This document shows positions 26,136 to 38,973 of a stretch of DNA of 64,000 nucleotides, in pieces (position 1 is the first letter of the stretch; the number at the start of each line of letters is the position of its first letter). The stretch spans positions 11,711,001-11,775,000 of the forward strand of contig CM059585.1 in assembly GCA_030407085.1 (NCBI GenBank), read 5' to 3'. The notes below the pieces were generated by a model. That model saw only the letters and a program-made list of their open reading frames with translations, was not told the DNA's origin and did not search any database. The translations under genes were made by a program, and so were the position numbers. The stretch comes from Trichopria drosophilae (Eukaryota; Arthropoda; Insecta; Hymenoptera; Diapriidae).

Positions 26136-27059
26136 TTACCAATTTTTGCCATAGTATAAAATGAAAATTTTCTCATTAAATTTTGCAGTTGCTGCAAAAT
26201 TTCCAACACAAGTATTTGTATATAAAATCTCTGTTCTGTTATGATAGTAAATCCGTTTCAAAAGTTAAACAATAAACAATGCGTGAAAAATCTATTAACA
26301 ATTAAATACAACCAATTATTTCTGTAATGAAAATTTAAAAAAAGTCTTGATGATTAAATTACACGTTTCATTTAAATCCATTATAAAGTCTCGAAAGAAC
26401 TTTAAAAAGGGCGACGTGTAATATAAACTCTCGCCTTTGAAATAAAATATCCCTTACTTTAACACTTTCGTATTAATTACTCTTGGAAAAAAACATTTAA
26501 TTTAATTATGAAGGTGGAATCTCTACTTTTACTGAAATGCATGAACTGGAGTGTGCATTATAATGATCGTCTATGCAAAGCTACTTTTGCAATTATCACT
26601 ATGAATTGAGACGAAAACTTGTCAATTCATACAATTTTAAAATTTTTTTAAGCATTAAAATTTTCTCACGACTAATTTAAAGCTATAATTATTGTTTATT
26701 ACATTTTCTAATTTTCCTATGATTTTTTATTATTTTTGTGGAACACGTACAATTTTTCCCAGGTTTTTGTATACTATTTATAATTTTCCTAAATTTAAAA
26801 TAAATTTGTTTAGCGATATGGTAGCGCTCTTTATTTTTAACATATTTTTAGTCTTATTTATTCAATGCTCTCAAACAACATTTCTTTTATAATTCCTTTG
26901 TATCGTCTTTCGATTTCTTAGTTATGAAACCGGTGTCAAAATTTTTAAAAGAAATTTTCAAGAAGAAAACGAAAAATTAAAAATGAACGCAATAATAGAT
27001 TTGCTATTTTTAGTTTTTAAAAACAAACTTCAGATAAGATTACTATTTTTAAATATTTT
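26136..27059. other. AT-rich stretch, no gene seen
   Basis: No exon-like segment. The 66-codon frame at 26692 is Phe/Ile-rich and low in complexity. Confidence 0.4.
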
Positions 27060-27440
27060 GGACCGCAATATTGGATCCGGCATTTTGAATTTTGAAAATG
27101 TGACACCGGTATTATCAGTAACCTCAAAAACCAATATGCACCAAATTAAAAAAACGCCAACGCCAGAAAGGTCGTGACTGAATGAAGTGAACGCAAATTC
27201 GTAGGATTTGAGGAAAACGAAATTGAATTAGAGGTTAGTTCATCAGAATTTAAAAATGTTATATTCAATATGGAGGACTGAATTCTTGATTTCGGTTTTA
27301 TTACATCAAAATCAAGTAACTTTTCTTATTTCGAGCCGCCATTTTGAATGCGACATATTGGATTTAGAAATTCTGTTCTGCGTCATTATGATTTAAAATC
27401 TGCCATAATGAATTTCGACATTTAACTTAAATATATATTC
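27060..27440. repeat. GCCATTTTGAA-family repeat, decayed
   Basis: Contains ttggatccggcattttgaat, ccgccattttgaatgcgaca, attggatttagaaattctg and cagtaacctcaaaaaccaa, all matching parts of the ~125-bp unit on either strand. Spacing is irregular. Confidence 0.5.
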
Positions 27441-28508
27441 ATAATTTGAACGCGTAAAATACACGTAAAGTAAAAATGTCGTTTTATGAAAAGTTACAGA
27501 CCTTTTCTAGATTTCTCAGCAATAATGGGATTTTCAATAGACTAGTCACTGTTGTAACAGTGAAATTATGACTGTTTTAATTGCAGGAATTATTCACTTC
27601 TAATATAAAAGCGAAATTAAAAACCCTTCGTCAATGCTCAACTTAATGATTACGACCGTTTTGAATGATGGCGGATAGTAGTCGTCACTGACAGATTCCG
27701 CTGGAGAGCCTGGAATAACTGATGTATCAAGCGCCCGCCGCTAGGCGTCGCATACATGCTACTCGTATAGCACAATATCCACTCATTCTCGCAAGTGGTA
27801 AAACACAATCCCGTATATAACTAAAAATTACAGATGGGTATAATAGACCCGATAATCGACAACATATAGAGAAGTATATTGTTGAATCCTTGTTTGCGAA
27901 AAAAAATGTGCCTTTATAAGGCAAAATTTTACCGTTCCACAGTGATTCCGTAATTAATTATAAATTTTCAGAACGTTGGCGCCATTTAATTTAATTAATA
28001 AAGTGCATCTTCCATTTTCGAGCTGGAAATCGTCATTTAGCAAAATCGTCACCCTGCGAACTTTAATGCGAATCGGAATTCCGAGGCTCTGACTCGACCA
28101 ACTTTAATTGTCGAGTTAGGTGAGCTTGTCACACTTTCACCAGTTCACTGCTCGAAAGGAAGACTTCCCTTTGGGTGCATCGTGACTCGGTTGATGATCT
28201 TCGGTTCGTTATGTGATTTCAATGGCGATTTTATCTCTATTCACTGATTGCCAGCGAATAATTTACTATTGTGTCTTTTCAATTGGTTTCGTAAGTTTTA
28301 TTCTTCAAACGCGTTTCGAAGGATCGTTGATTTTTCTGAATATTGTCTATTTAAACGCGATGACTTGCGTGTTACCTACGGTCATTGACTGTAGAGTGCA
28401 TAATACAATTTCTCTCATATTTTTTGTAGCTGGTACATGGACAATCCATCAAATTTCAATTGTCCATGGTTAGTTACACTGACAACTTGTGAGAAAAGTA
28501 ACTCTGCA
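27441..28508. other. Gene-free stretch with GC-richer patches
   Basis: 27640-27790 and 28010-28220 have higher GC and CpG than their surroundings (caagcgcccgccgctaggcg; ccctgcgaactttaatgcga; gaattccgaggctctgactc). No splice-bounded open frame was found. The 86-codon frame at 28213-28473 runs out of the patch and looks random. Possible regulatory DNA. Confidence 0.35.
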
Positions 28509-28754
28509 CAGTAGAGTCCCGGTATATTTACCCGCTCGTTTCCTCGCCTTCGATTCCTGTCTCGTTATATTTACCAAAAGAAGGGGAGCTTTCTTCCTTC
28601 ACCCCTCTGGCTAGTTATGTGTGTCCTTCCTGAGACCCCTGCCCGCAAAGTGAGGGAAAAAGGGAGCGGCGACAGGTAAATAGAACGAGACGGAACCCAT
28701 CAAATATGCTAGGATGTAAATATAGTGAGACGCAATTATGCCGGGAATCTACTG
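28509..28754. mobile_element. Pogo/Tigger-type MITE, copy 1
   Basis: 246 bp with ends CAGTAGAGTCCCGGTATA and, inverted, CAGTAGATTCCCGGCATA, followed by TA on the right (the left flank CA may be a mutated TA). Inside: gtctcgttatatttaccaaa, gaaggggagctttct, gcccgcaaagtgagggaaaa, and a subterminal gtgagacgcaatt. It matches the 53750 copy along its length. CAGT ends with a TA target are the hallmark of pogo/Tigger elements. It encodes nothing and would rely on a transposase from elsewhere. Confidence 0.85.
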
Positions 28755-28859
28755 TAGTAACATAACGTGACTAAAATAGTACTAGTTTTTGTATAATGGT
28801 GAAAATATTATATTTTTAATTTCTATGTATCTCCGGTTAATTGCTTCATGAGTAACGAA

Positions 28860-29030
28860 ATAAGTACTAAATATAAATAGAAATATAATAGTTGGAACTA
28901 CTAACTAGATAGTAGGATAAAACACCGGCCATCGCTTGTAGTTAATTTTACTATCTAAATAGTGACTTCGACCAATTAGGTAGCCAGGTCCACTATTCAA
29001 ATAATAAATCCAACTAAAATATGTAGTGCC
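28860..29030. repeat. TTTAGT-family repeat copy
   Basis: Carries gttggaactactaactagat, aacaccggccatcgcttgta, attttactatctaaatagtg and caactaaaatatgtagtgcc, resembling the 13476 and 34080 copies. Confidence 0.4.
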
Positions 29031-29182
29031 GGAAAATTCCTTATCAACAAAAATGTTTGGCAAATCCCAAATGGCTAAAATAGTAGTTTTTGAGCTTGGT
29101 CGTTCATATGACGTCTTCTAGCCGAAAAAATACTGCTTTAGCCATCTTGGATGTTAGAAACTTTTTATCGGTAAGGAATTCC
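29031..29182. mobile_element. Short hairpin MITE
   Basis: About 150 bp; the left arm ggaaaattccttatc...ccaaatggctaaaatagta is answered on the right by its inverse, tactgctttagccatcttgg...gataa/ggaattcc. The arms are ~60 bp with a small loop around cttggtcgttcatatgacgtc. No coding capacity. Confidence 0.7.
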
Positions 29183-29689
29183 TCTGTTTTCTTACATTTT
29201 TTTCTATTGAACGAGCATTAAGGAAGCTGTACGCATAAGACATATTTTATGCAATATCGGTATGTGGCGACTAGTTGGCTTATAACCAAATGAAAATCCA
29301 CTTCTATAACGAGAGCAATGATAGAGACCCTATAGTGGCGACGGGTGGTAACAAGCTCAACTAAATCTATCGAAACTTTATACAAACTCGGTACAGATTT
29401 GTCACAGTTTAACATAGTTTTAAAGATTCGGGATAGCAAAGGTATAGTTTAAGAATCTAGTCAAGCGTTGAAAGAACTAATTAGTTAATATGCAACATCT
29501 AGCGTTACGTGACAATTTTCCACATGGGATAGGACTAATGATTGTGTAAATTGAAACACTATATTTTTCGTCTGCATCACTTCGCATGCAATGGACAGTT
29601 TATGAATGCTTAAAAAATCAGTATTAATTATACTGGTAAATGTCATTTGTGTAGTATGTAATTTGCGCCATGATTTCCTGTAATATTAA

Positions 29690-31200
29690 CCCATTAACGT
29701 CCAAGATGACGAGATTTTTAGCTCATTTTCAAAGTTCTCTAGCAAATTCAAAAATGAAAATATCATAATGAAACCAACTTACTTTACTATTTTTGGGTAT
29801 GCTTTATTGATTAATGGGGTCAAAATTATATTTCCTTGCCGCAGAAAAACAATCTGGCGGATTTTATATTAAAAAGTACCGAAAAATCTGAACAAATTTC
29901 TTTTCGACAATTTTTTACAAATGGATGATGGATGACGATCCATCTTAAACTATAGACCAACGTGGACAAATAAGTTGCAGTTTAAGGAGAACATTTTTTT
30001 ATTGAACTACATTCAGTTTACTTTATTAAAAGTGGCAGAAAAGTGTGAAAATGTCTAAAAATGCGTGTTTCTCTTAAATATTTCTGAAATAAATCGTCAC
30101 CACTCTAAATTTTTATCTTAAAATGTAAAATTTCGATTTATTAAATATTCATTAGGGTGCTCAAAAATGAAAATTGCGAATTAAGAAACGAAACTCTCTT
30201 GCAAAAAGTTGCTAAAATGAAGATAAATGGACCAGCAGGAAGGTTAAAGTTTCTCATTTAATTATCATGGGGAAAAAAGAGTAATTTATTTTTCTTCAAA
30301 GAAACACTAATTTTTTCTTTCTCTTGAATTTTTGAAAATTCAAAACGGCGGATCCAAGATGTCCAACCGAAAGTCGAAAAATTACCCAAAAATAATTCAT
30401 AGTCACTTTTTAATATATTTGACGATGTTAGTAATGGCGGATTCATTGTGGTTACTCTGGAAATGAAAAAAATAATGAAATTTTTCACATGCCTCGTCAG
30501 TAAATGTCTCGGTGCTTTATTTTATTGCTTTTCTTTATGTTTAGGATTATATCCAATCAAAATATAAATGAGGAATCTTCAAAATCCAAAATGGCTGATA
30601 GAATATTGTAAATTACATTATTTCCGGATAAAAGAGATCGTATCATATTCTCTATCAAATTTTCGCTAAAAAGTGTTCTTGGTCGTTTTGTGAATGAATC
30701 CGCCATTATTAACATCGTCAAATATATTAAAAAGGGACCAAGAATATTACATAAATTGCATTTTACATCTTAAGACAAAAATTTAGAACAATGTCGATTT
30801 ATTTCAAAAATATTTAGGAAAAACACGTATCTTTAGAAATTTTCACACTTTTCCGCCATTTTTAAAAGGATAAACTGAATGGAACTCAATAATAAAAATT
30901 TTCCTTTAAACTGCAACTTATCTCTCCACATTTGTCCATAGTTTGGAATGGATCTCCGTCCATTATCCATTTATACAAATTATCAAAAAAACAAATTTTT
31001 TCCTTTTTAGGTACTTTTTCAGATAAAATACGCCATATTGTTTTTCTGCAGCAAGGAATCGTAATTTTGACCCCATAAATCGAAAAAACATATCCAAAAT
31101 TAGTAACGTAAGTTGGTTTCATTATGATATTTTCATTTTTCAAATTGCTAAACAGCTTTGAAAATGAGCTAAAAATTTCGTCATCTTGGACGTTAATGGG
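29690..31200. mobile_element. PiggyBac-type non-autonomous foldback element
   Basis: 1511 bp with terminal inverted repeats starting CCCATTAACGTCCAAGATGA and ending with its inverse. It is flanked by TTAA at 29686-29689 and TTGA at 31201-31204, the latter a one-base decay of TTAA. Ends starting CCC at a TTAA target define piggyBac elements. The inverted arms are unusually long: 29690-30150 mirrors 31200-30733 with scattered differences, and a further mirrored block (30405-30446 versus 30693-30737, atatatttgacgatgtta) continues them. The left arm carries ~250 bp with no partner (30155-30403). There is no transposase; the 108-codon frame at 30886-31212 is arm sequence. Confidence 0.8.
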
Positions 31201-31204
31201 TTGA

Positions 31205-34200
31205 GTAAGCAAAACCCTTCCTTTCTACAGAAACAGTAAAAATAAATTTTAAACACGGAAATGGTTACTTTTAGACAATTTTCAATAGCTGTGATTGCAC
31301 TTATAAACAATAAAATATATTTAACATGAAATATCATCCTAAAAAAAGTTTGATCAACAATCTACTACCCGTTCATTTAATTTTATAGTAAACTTTTTGG
31401 ATTTAGGGTACATTTTAATTTAATTTAATTTCGTCTTGGTTTTAATCTTGGTCTTGACGAAAAAACAAGACATGCCCAAAAATAGGTTTTGGTCTGCAGA
31501 AACCCTAGTAGAAATATGGCTCAATTTGTATAAACAGTCTTTTTAGATACGTTTAAATTATTATTTTTATACATTAAACAAAAAAATGTATATTTAATAT
31601 CCGAAACGGTTTAAAAAGGGATTTCTTTTTATTTTCCGTTATCGTCATAACTAAAAAAATGAAAATGAATGAAAAATTTAAAAAAAATCACTTGAAACAT
31701 GATTACATCATTTTTCAACCTTTTTTATCATAATTAATTTTTTTTCGCAAAATGATTTTTCAATATTCTGGTGATATAATTAAATTTTTCAGATATCAAT
31801 TAGGAAATAACGTCGCATTAAATATTTAATATAAAAATGTGCAGTCACATTGAGGAATTTGAGAATCCCATAAACAGGTTTAAGAGACACGTTCAATTTG
31901 GAAAATGTATTAAGCGACGCCTAGCCTTCAAAACAAAACGACGAATAATTTCCCCCTTTTTCCTCGAGAAAGTTCACATCTCAATCTAGTAATTTACAGA
32001 TCCAAAAATAAATGATCGACACACAAAAATTCTCGTTTCCCGACATGATAAATGGATCTGCATGTCGGCTTACAGACCGATTGAAGTGTCTCAATGACTC
32101 GGCTCGTCATCAATTGCCTCAACTAACTGTTGATCGTATAATGTGGGAATTCCTCTTCGTAAAAAGTGTTTGTTATTTTCACGTAAACGCACTTGGTGTT
32201 TCCTATACTTATTAGTCATATCTGTTATTTTACTGTTCACATAGACGAAAGTAGGTAAAGTACACCGGCGAAGCGATAAAAATTCAAACAAAGAAAATCG
32301 AAAGTCTGAAAATAAACAAAATATAAATAATTCGATAAAAAAAGCTGTATATTGATAACGAAAAATAACCACTGGTTTTTATCAATGGTAATAAACATGT
32401 TTTCTATTCTATTTTCTAAAACATAAAATATTACAACTCACTTATCAGGCACTATAGCAATTATCGAGTAATAAGTTTTAAGTAAATTAGGCCAATTTTC
32501 AAACAAGGACATATAACACATTAGAAAATTTGCTTAATTAGAAAAAATTGTCAGAAAAAATCTTGTTAAATCAAAACTTAAATAAAAAAATCGTTTTGGA
32601 CAATCCATTATTGATTTTCAATCTTTTTTTGTAATAAAATGGTAATATATTATTTAAACTTTATTTAAGTAATTGATAATTTCCTTTCCACTATAAATTG
32701 ACTTTTTAAAAAATAATTTGTACTTACGTTGTTGTTCTTGTTGTTTCTTGTAGTTTGTCGTAAATTTTGAATTTTTTCCGATTTCATATCAATGTTTTTA
32801 TAATTTTCTATTCTTCCTTTGACAGTAATCTTTTTTATTTATAACCTCACTTTTTACTTAACATCTTCGTTTAACACCTTAAATTATTAAAAATCTTAAG
32901 GATCTTTCATATTTATTTAATTCGTGTAAAGAATTCCAGCATTCAAAAAATGTATTCGTTGATAACTTTACCGACAAATAAAAAAAACCGACAATGGTAA
33001 AACCGACAATCGGTAAACAGACAAACAAAAAACCAACACTTCAAAAAATGACCATCTGCTTGTTGATATGTATATCTTTTTATGTTTCAGCTTTTTGACG
33101 TTCGGCATATCGACTGTCGGTTTTTCGACCCGCACCCATTAACTACCAATAATTTTCAATAAATTCGCAAAAATACTGATTAAAATGTCTACTAGTCGAA
33201 ATGAACACGTGCTACTTTCTATGTAATTTAACTAATGGTTTCAACTTTTCTTTCGGACTCAATCACGAACAATTACCGAAGCGAATGGGCACCAGTGTGA
33301 ATTACCGTCGCGATTCGTATTAGCGTAGCTCGTTTTTATTCGTGGTCAAGCTCAAAGTCCATGAACACCAAGGACTTACTAATTATCCAATTACGCGGAG
33401 AAAAATTAGCGTTCCCGGCAAAAGTTGCACCTATTGTTACGGATTAGTTTCGAGTTTACCCGGGTCCAACTTTCCCTTCTGTACCGTACACATATACATG
33501 TATATGTTCACCCTGGTAAAGTACATTTATATAATCCTTTGCGAATGAACCTGAAATTATTGTACATCGGCAGTATATTCTGATCGAACAACGTTAAACA
33601 TGATAAAAGGCCATGCTATACCTTTTTATCGACAGCTGCATAAGACAATGCGTAATGAATGTATATTAACTATTGGTTTTCGTTTTGAAAACTTTCGAAC
33701 CGTATAGCTGGGTTGGAAAAACTCTTTGAATATTCTATTTATGCATTACAAGTCGTCATGTATTGTGATATTCCTGTGCACGTGCCGATTGATGCACCAG
33801 TGTCATACGAAGCTGGATAACTCATTTTTTATACAAAGATATCTACTCTCTATTCAATTTGAATAAAAATATTTTAAACGCAATTTCGAAAACTTATTCG
33901 AATTGCAAATGTAGCAATTTGTTCAAAAAATTATTTTTCGTTAAATCCCAAAAGTTTCGAGAAAGAAATCGTACAAAATAAAATATTTTTTATACCAAAA
34001 TAAACTTTTCTCGAAAAATTATCGTATAATTTATAAAAACAAGCCTGTTTCGATAGTAAAAAAAAGGTAATAAAGGTAGAAACTAACAAAATCAGAATCA
34101 GATTAACTACATTTTAGTCAGTTTAACTGAATGCAGCTTAAAAATTACTAAATATTTAGTTCCTACTGGGCAACTACACGTTTCGTTGTCTAAACTAAAT

Positions 34201-34460
34201 TTTTTTCAGTGCACTTTCATTAAGTAAAAATTTGTCATTATTTTCATTTGTCTTTCCTAAAAGTTACAATATGATAGTAATTTTTATGTAGTGAAAGTGT
34301 GTTACTAAACTTGAAGGCAAATATAGTATTAAAAGTATAGTAATTTTTCACAGAAAACATGGAAAATTGTTCTATTTGAGAAATTACTGACTCGGATGGT
34401 GAAATGTTCAAATTTTTTTTACCCTACAATACTGAATTTTCTCTTTACCGTGCAGATTTA
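31205..34460. other. AT-rich stretch with a few GC-richer islands
   Basis: Islands at 31850-32110, 33240-33520 (accgtcgcgattcgtattag, acccgggtccaactttccc) and 33600-33820 stand out. None has acceptor, open frame and donor together. A TTTAGT-family fragment lies at 34080-34190, and a tttttttcagtgcac MITE-like end at 34202-34216. Confidence 0.35.
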
Positions 34461-34489
34461 CGGGCGCCAAATTGCATTTTACGCCCTTA
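34461..34489. repeat. GGGCGTAAAA-family fragment
   Basis: cgggcgccaaattgcatttt followed by acgccctt, the mirrored end signature of the family on a very short spacer. Confidence 0.4.
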
Positions 34490-34664
34490 ATACGAAAAGT
34501 ACTATACAGAGTTCCGCATTAGCCTAAAATCTTTCTTATATCGTTGATTTCATAATAATTCGATAACTTTTATTAAAGAATATTTTAAGAATTAAATCAA
34601 ATAAAACTTTTTTTGTTGCTTGTTTTTATTTTTTGTTATTGAACGGACAAAATCGTCATTTTTA

Positions 34665-34790
34665 CACAATTTTTTACGTTTTAAGTTATTACAAATTATA
34701 ATAATATTTAGAGTTCAGAAATGTTCAGTTGTTCTGTTGAAATAGTTCAGTAAAAAAACTAATTTTGTTGCGAAGTTTAGTTAAGGGTGC
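34665..34790 (+). repeat. Direct duplication, left copy
   Basis: tacacaattttttacgtttt, gttattacaaattataataa and gttcagtaaaaaaactaatt then ttgttgcgaagtttagtta recur in the same order at 35570-35672 with internal gaps. The copies are about 900 bp apart. Confidence 0.6.
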
Positions 34791-35569
34791 CATTTTTATA
34801 GAATCCACTTTTGTATAATAATAGCAAGAGAAAATTAAAGTTTGTTGTACTACTAAAAAAATTCTAACGGGCAACAACATTTCTAATTGTCCTACAATAA
34901 ATCTACACTGAAAAAAATCATCGATATTGAGTATTTTCTACTACTTTAAAGTAGGAAAAACATGTTAATCTTAACTTATTTATTACCATGATCTGTCTTC
35001 TGTATTTGTCAAAAAGTACATTAGTAGTTTGTTTTTATTTTTATTTAGTCCATCGACCGTACTAACCGATAATTATATTATTATTAAGATTTACATTGCT
35101 AACGGTCAATAATTTATAATATATTTTGTCAAAAAGTTGTTTAAAATGTTTTTCTGAAAGGCATACAAAAATATGTACCAAAACAGAACTTTTCTTCAGA
35201 ACTCTTCTTTTTATCTATAAACTTTTTATTATTTCACATATTTTTATGCTTTGATACACATTTCGTTTCTTCTTCTTAAATCTATTTTAATTTTGTTAGT
35301 AGTTTTCCTGTTTTATTAATTATGAAAATCTGTTTTAGTAATTACGATTAATTCAACGGTTTGTTATAAATTTACTTAATATTTCTTACAAATAACTCTC
35401 GACAATTTCAATTAATAAAAATTAAAAAATAAAAAATAAATATAGTTGGTTGTCAACTTATTATGGTAATTTCATATACTATCATAATACACGGTCAAGA
35501 ATTAGTATTTTTTTTAAATTTATTAATTGTAAACGGATTTATTGATAGTACAGGTGGAATCCTTCTTAT

Positions 35570-35672
35570 TACACAATATTTTACATTTTGCGTCATTACA
35601 AATTATGATATTTAGAGAAAAGTTCAGTAAAAAAATTTATTTAATTTTGTTGTGACGTTTAGTTAGAGCTGA
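35570..35672 (+). repeat. Direct duplication, right copy
   Basis: acacaatattttacattttg, cattacaaattatgatattt and gttcagtaaaaaaatttatt then ttgttgtgacgtttagtta match the 34665 copy. The intervening ~800 bp shows no LTR-element coding or primer-binding site, so a duplicated repeat fragment is the simplest reading. Confidence 0.6.
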
Positions 35673-38600
35673 CAGTCAAAACCCTGACTGTCAGTATAAT
35701 ACACTGTTTGGTTTATTATGTTTAAATTAGTTTTTTTTAAATTAGTATAGTTTTTTTAATAATTATTTAAACCGAATCTATCTCAAATTTTGTTAGTTAT
35801 CAGCATCCAATTTGTCTGAAATTTGAGAGGTTGATGACAATTTTTTATGATTTCATGTAACTGACAAACAACATTTATGTTTTTGAGAAAATTGTATTTT
35901 TTTTATTTTTCAAAAAATAACCGTCATTTTGTAAATTTTCAACATTTCCCAAAATTTTAAACGGAATTCCAAACAGCATGGAAAATACTACTTAAGACAA
36001 GAAAACAAATGTTTAATATTTATTTTTTATGAAATGGCAATACTTTGAAAAATATTTGTGATTGTTAGTTTGTGAGAACGCTATTTTAATGGATGTTGAT
36101 GCTGATAACTAACAAAAATGTTTTTGCATAATTACCATCAAGATATCTTTATACTAATTATTTTCAACAAATTTCTAAAACAGAAAAAAATAGAGAACCC
36201 ACTTGCAAAAAAGATAAATGTTTTTTGAAAACCTTTTAAAGATTTTTACAGCCCTGATCAGAAATCGAGATAAAACGTACATAAAAATTATATCCACATT
36301 AATACAAAAGGAAAACTTTAGAAGAAGTAGTAGAGAATCATTTTATATTAGTAATGTTGATCATTTTTCTCTAAATTTTGATTCCTAACGAAGGCTTCAA
36401 AAATTGAATTGATCCAAACTAACAAAACAAAACTTCAGTTCTATTTTATGTTTTTAAAAATTGTATGCTTATTTAAAAGTTAACAAGCTAAACTTAATTT
36501 ATATTCTGTTTTTATTATAAATGCACTTTAAAAATGAAACTCGATACATCCTTTCATTATCGTAGGTAAAAGTAGAAAATTTTCTGTCAATACGGAATTC
36601 GATAGGCCGAAGTGTTTATGCCTGCAATAGATCTCATACAACACATGCCTTTAGGATCGTATACACAAAGTCATTGTGGTTCTAAATTGAACATCTGGAC
36701 TCTGTTTAACTATAAGTACGACTGAAGGCCGTTTTCTAATAAAATATATTTGTTAGTTATATTCGATAGTGATTAGAATAACCGGTATTTAAAATCTTCA
36801 CTTAATTTATAATAAAAATCCCGATAATAAGAAAAGTCATGAAATATAGAATTGGTTTGCTTCGTTTTCAAGAAACCTAGCATAGTTTTAAATCGAGAAA
36901 CGTAGTTTCATATTCTAAAATACAACTTGATGTAATTAACGAGAATACACTACCACCGAGCGAATTGTACATATTCCGACTATTTGGACCTAGGAATTGT
37001 ATAGTTCCGTAAGAACTCAACAGATTGCGCTGTGATGGCAAATTTTCGCAAGTGGTTAGAGATTCTACAGATTAGTATATTTTGGAACTAGTAAAAATAC
37101 ATTTTTTGTATACATAACCTCAAATATTTTAATATCCTTACGTAAATGACCAAATGGTGAAAACAGGATCGAATTTTAGATTTTTACGAAATTGGCTCGT
37201 ATTCCAGAAACATTAATTTCTGAGTTATTAAGAAATTCAAAAACAAATAATCAATTTTGCTATCATTTTCACCTACTCTACATAGTTCACTGAATTCTCA
37301 TCTGTATTTCACAGCCTCAATAATTATCTTAACGTATTTAAAACTATCAATGTACTCAGTCATTAAATTTAAATAAACAATTAAAAATTACTTATTTCTG
37401 AAAATTCTCGGTCAGTTCTCAATTAATTTCTTTCGTATTTTCTAGAATACCGTCTGATATTAATTACAATTGTCCTTATAGAGCCCAAATGTAAAAAAAA
37501 TGATTCAGTCGTTTTTTATTTACGGTTTTTAGTAAAAATCCCTCCGTAATTGGCCGAGCACTTTAGAACCCCCTTAAATAAAACTGGCATATTTAATTAA
37601 TGGTATACAATTGTTAAAAACTAACGAAAGTAAAAATTAAAAATTAAAAATGTTTTTAAAACATTAAAATAACCCTTTCACAATGACTAACAAGACTAAA
37701 CAAGACCTTCCTTAATATCTATATTAGTCGGTCTAAATCCATCAATGTTGGTCAACACGTGGTTTATCGATTACAGCATAATCATGCGTACAACAATAAG
37801 GGCAAAACGCTTTGGAATGTAATCCCAATAGTTCTATAGATATTTTTTTATGCACGTCACGTCAACTTCTTCAGCCGGGTAATGGGTGGGATAAAATGTG
37901 GAGATCACCTTGAAGCTTTCAAAAATCGATGTTTCCGTCATAAAAAGCTTTATGTCACTACAGAACAGTAGACTTGTAAAAGCACACAGTTTTTCTGAAA
38001 AAAAAACTGCTGCCAAAACAGTAAGTAAGCAGTAAAAACTTATCGAGAGTGACGTATGTACATTTAAAGCTTTTCCTCAAATCGAAATACATAAAATGAA
38101 AGTTTTTAAATATTAGGTATAAAAATATAATAATAAATTCTTGAAATTTCTTTAGTAATTCATTTATTTCCATTGCTAAATTATACATTTTCTGATTGGA
38201 AACATTAAATTGATGAAATAAGACAACGTGATGGAGTGTAAAAAGAAAATGTAGGTAAGTTTTGAAATTTTGACAATCTTAGAAATACCAAAATTACAAA
38301 ACGACGTTTCGAGTAGCTAATACTCCTTTTCAAAAGGTTAATGGTATATTTTGAACAAAATTGTATGCCAGGGTCCAACTCTATACTAATTATTAATTAG
38401 TAGAACAAAGCCGTTTTTTTTATCTTTGATTAGATCGTCTACCAAAAAATACCATCTAGATATTACTTTTTTTTTTTGTTTATTTGTCCACTGGAAAGAC
38501 AAATTGTTAAATCAGTATACAAAACCATTTGTATACAAATTACTGAAGCAATTTTGAAAAAAAACACATATTCTTTTTAAAGACCCAAACTGATCAGATT

Positions 38601-38973
38601 TACCCCTAACAATTTGAAAAAAAAAACAAGCAATTTGACTGTTCTCAGATGGTGAACCACCAATTAAGCATCTAGTTGGCCGCACTCAGAAATTCATAAG
38701 CCTGGATTAAAAGTAAACTGACATCAAACGGGAAAACACTTACCACCCACATTTCAACCACAGCATCGAGAATACTCGAGGCTCATCGTGACCCCTCGAA
38801 AGCAAATGTTTCATCATAATCGAACGTCATGCGTTGAAATATCCCATCAGTTTGGACCAAAACAGAAATCAAAGTTCCCACCCCCCTACCCTCATCCCTC
38901 TTGTTTGCAACGTATCGGCATGCGACGCCCAAAAAAACACTCACCCTCCCCAAATGGCATTTGCACCGCAAAT
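35673..38973. other. AT-rich stretch, no convincing gene
   Basis: Somewhat richer patches at 36585-36730 and 37720-37960. The first holds a 35-codon frame (36618-36725, plus) that begins MPAIDLIQHMPLGSY without splice support. The second has a cacgtcacgtcaacttcttc and a gtaatccc homeodomain-like site but no open frame. Both may be regulatory. Confidence 0.35.

Noticed and set aside
30886..31212. 108-codon minus-strand ORF as a protein gene
   Set aside because: It is the right inverted arm of the piggyBac-type element; the mirrored left arm carries the same sequence with stops.
34665..35672. LTR retrotransposon
   Set aside because: The direct repeats are gapped and short, with no TG...CA ends, primer-binding site or reverse transcriptase between them.
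36618..36725. 35-codon frame starting MPAIDLIQHM as a small gene
   Set aside because: An in-frame stop just upstream, no splice or promoter support and no homology that I recognise; kept only as a possible regulatory patch.
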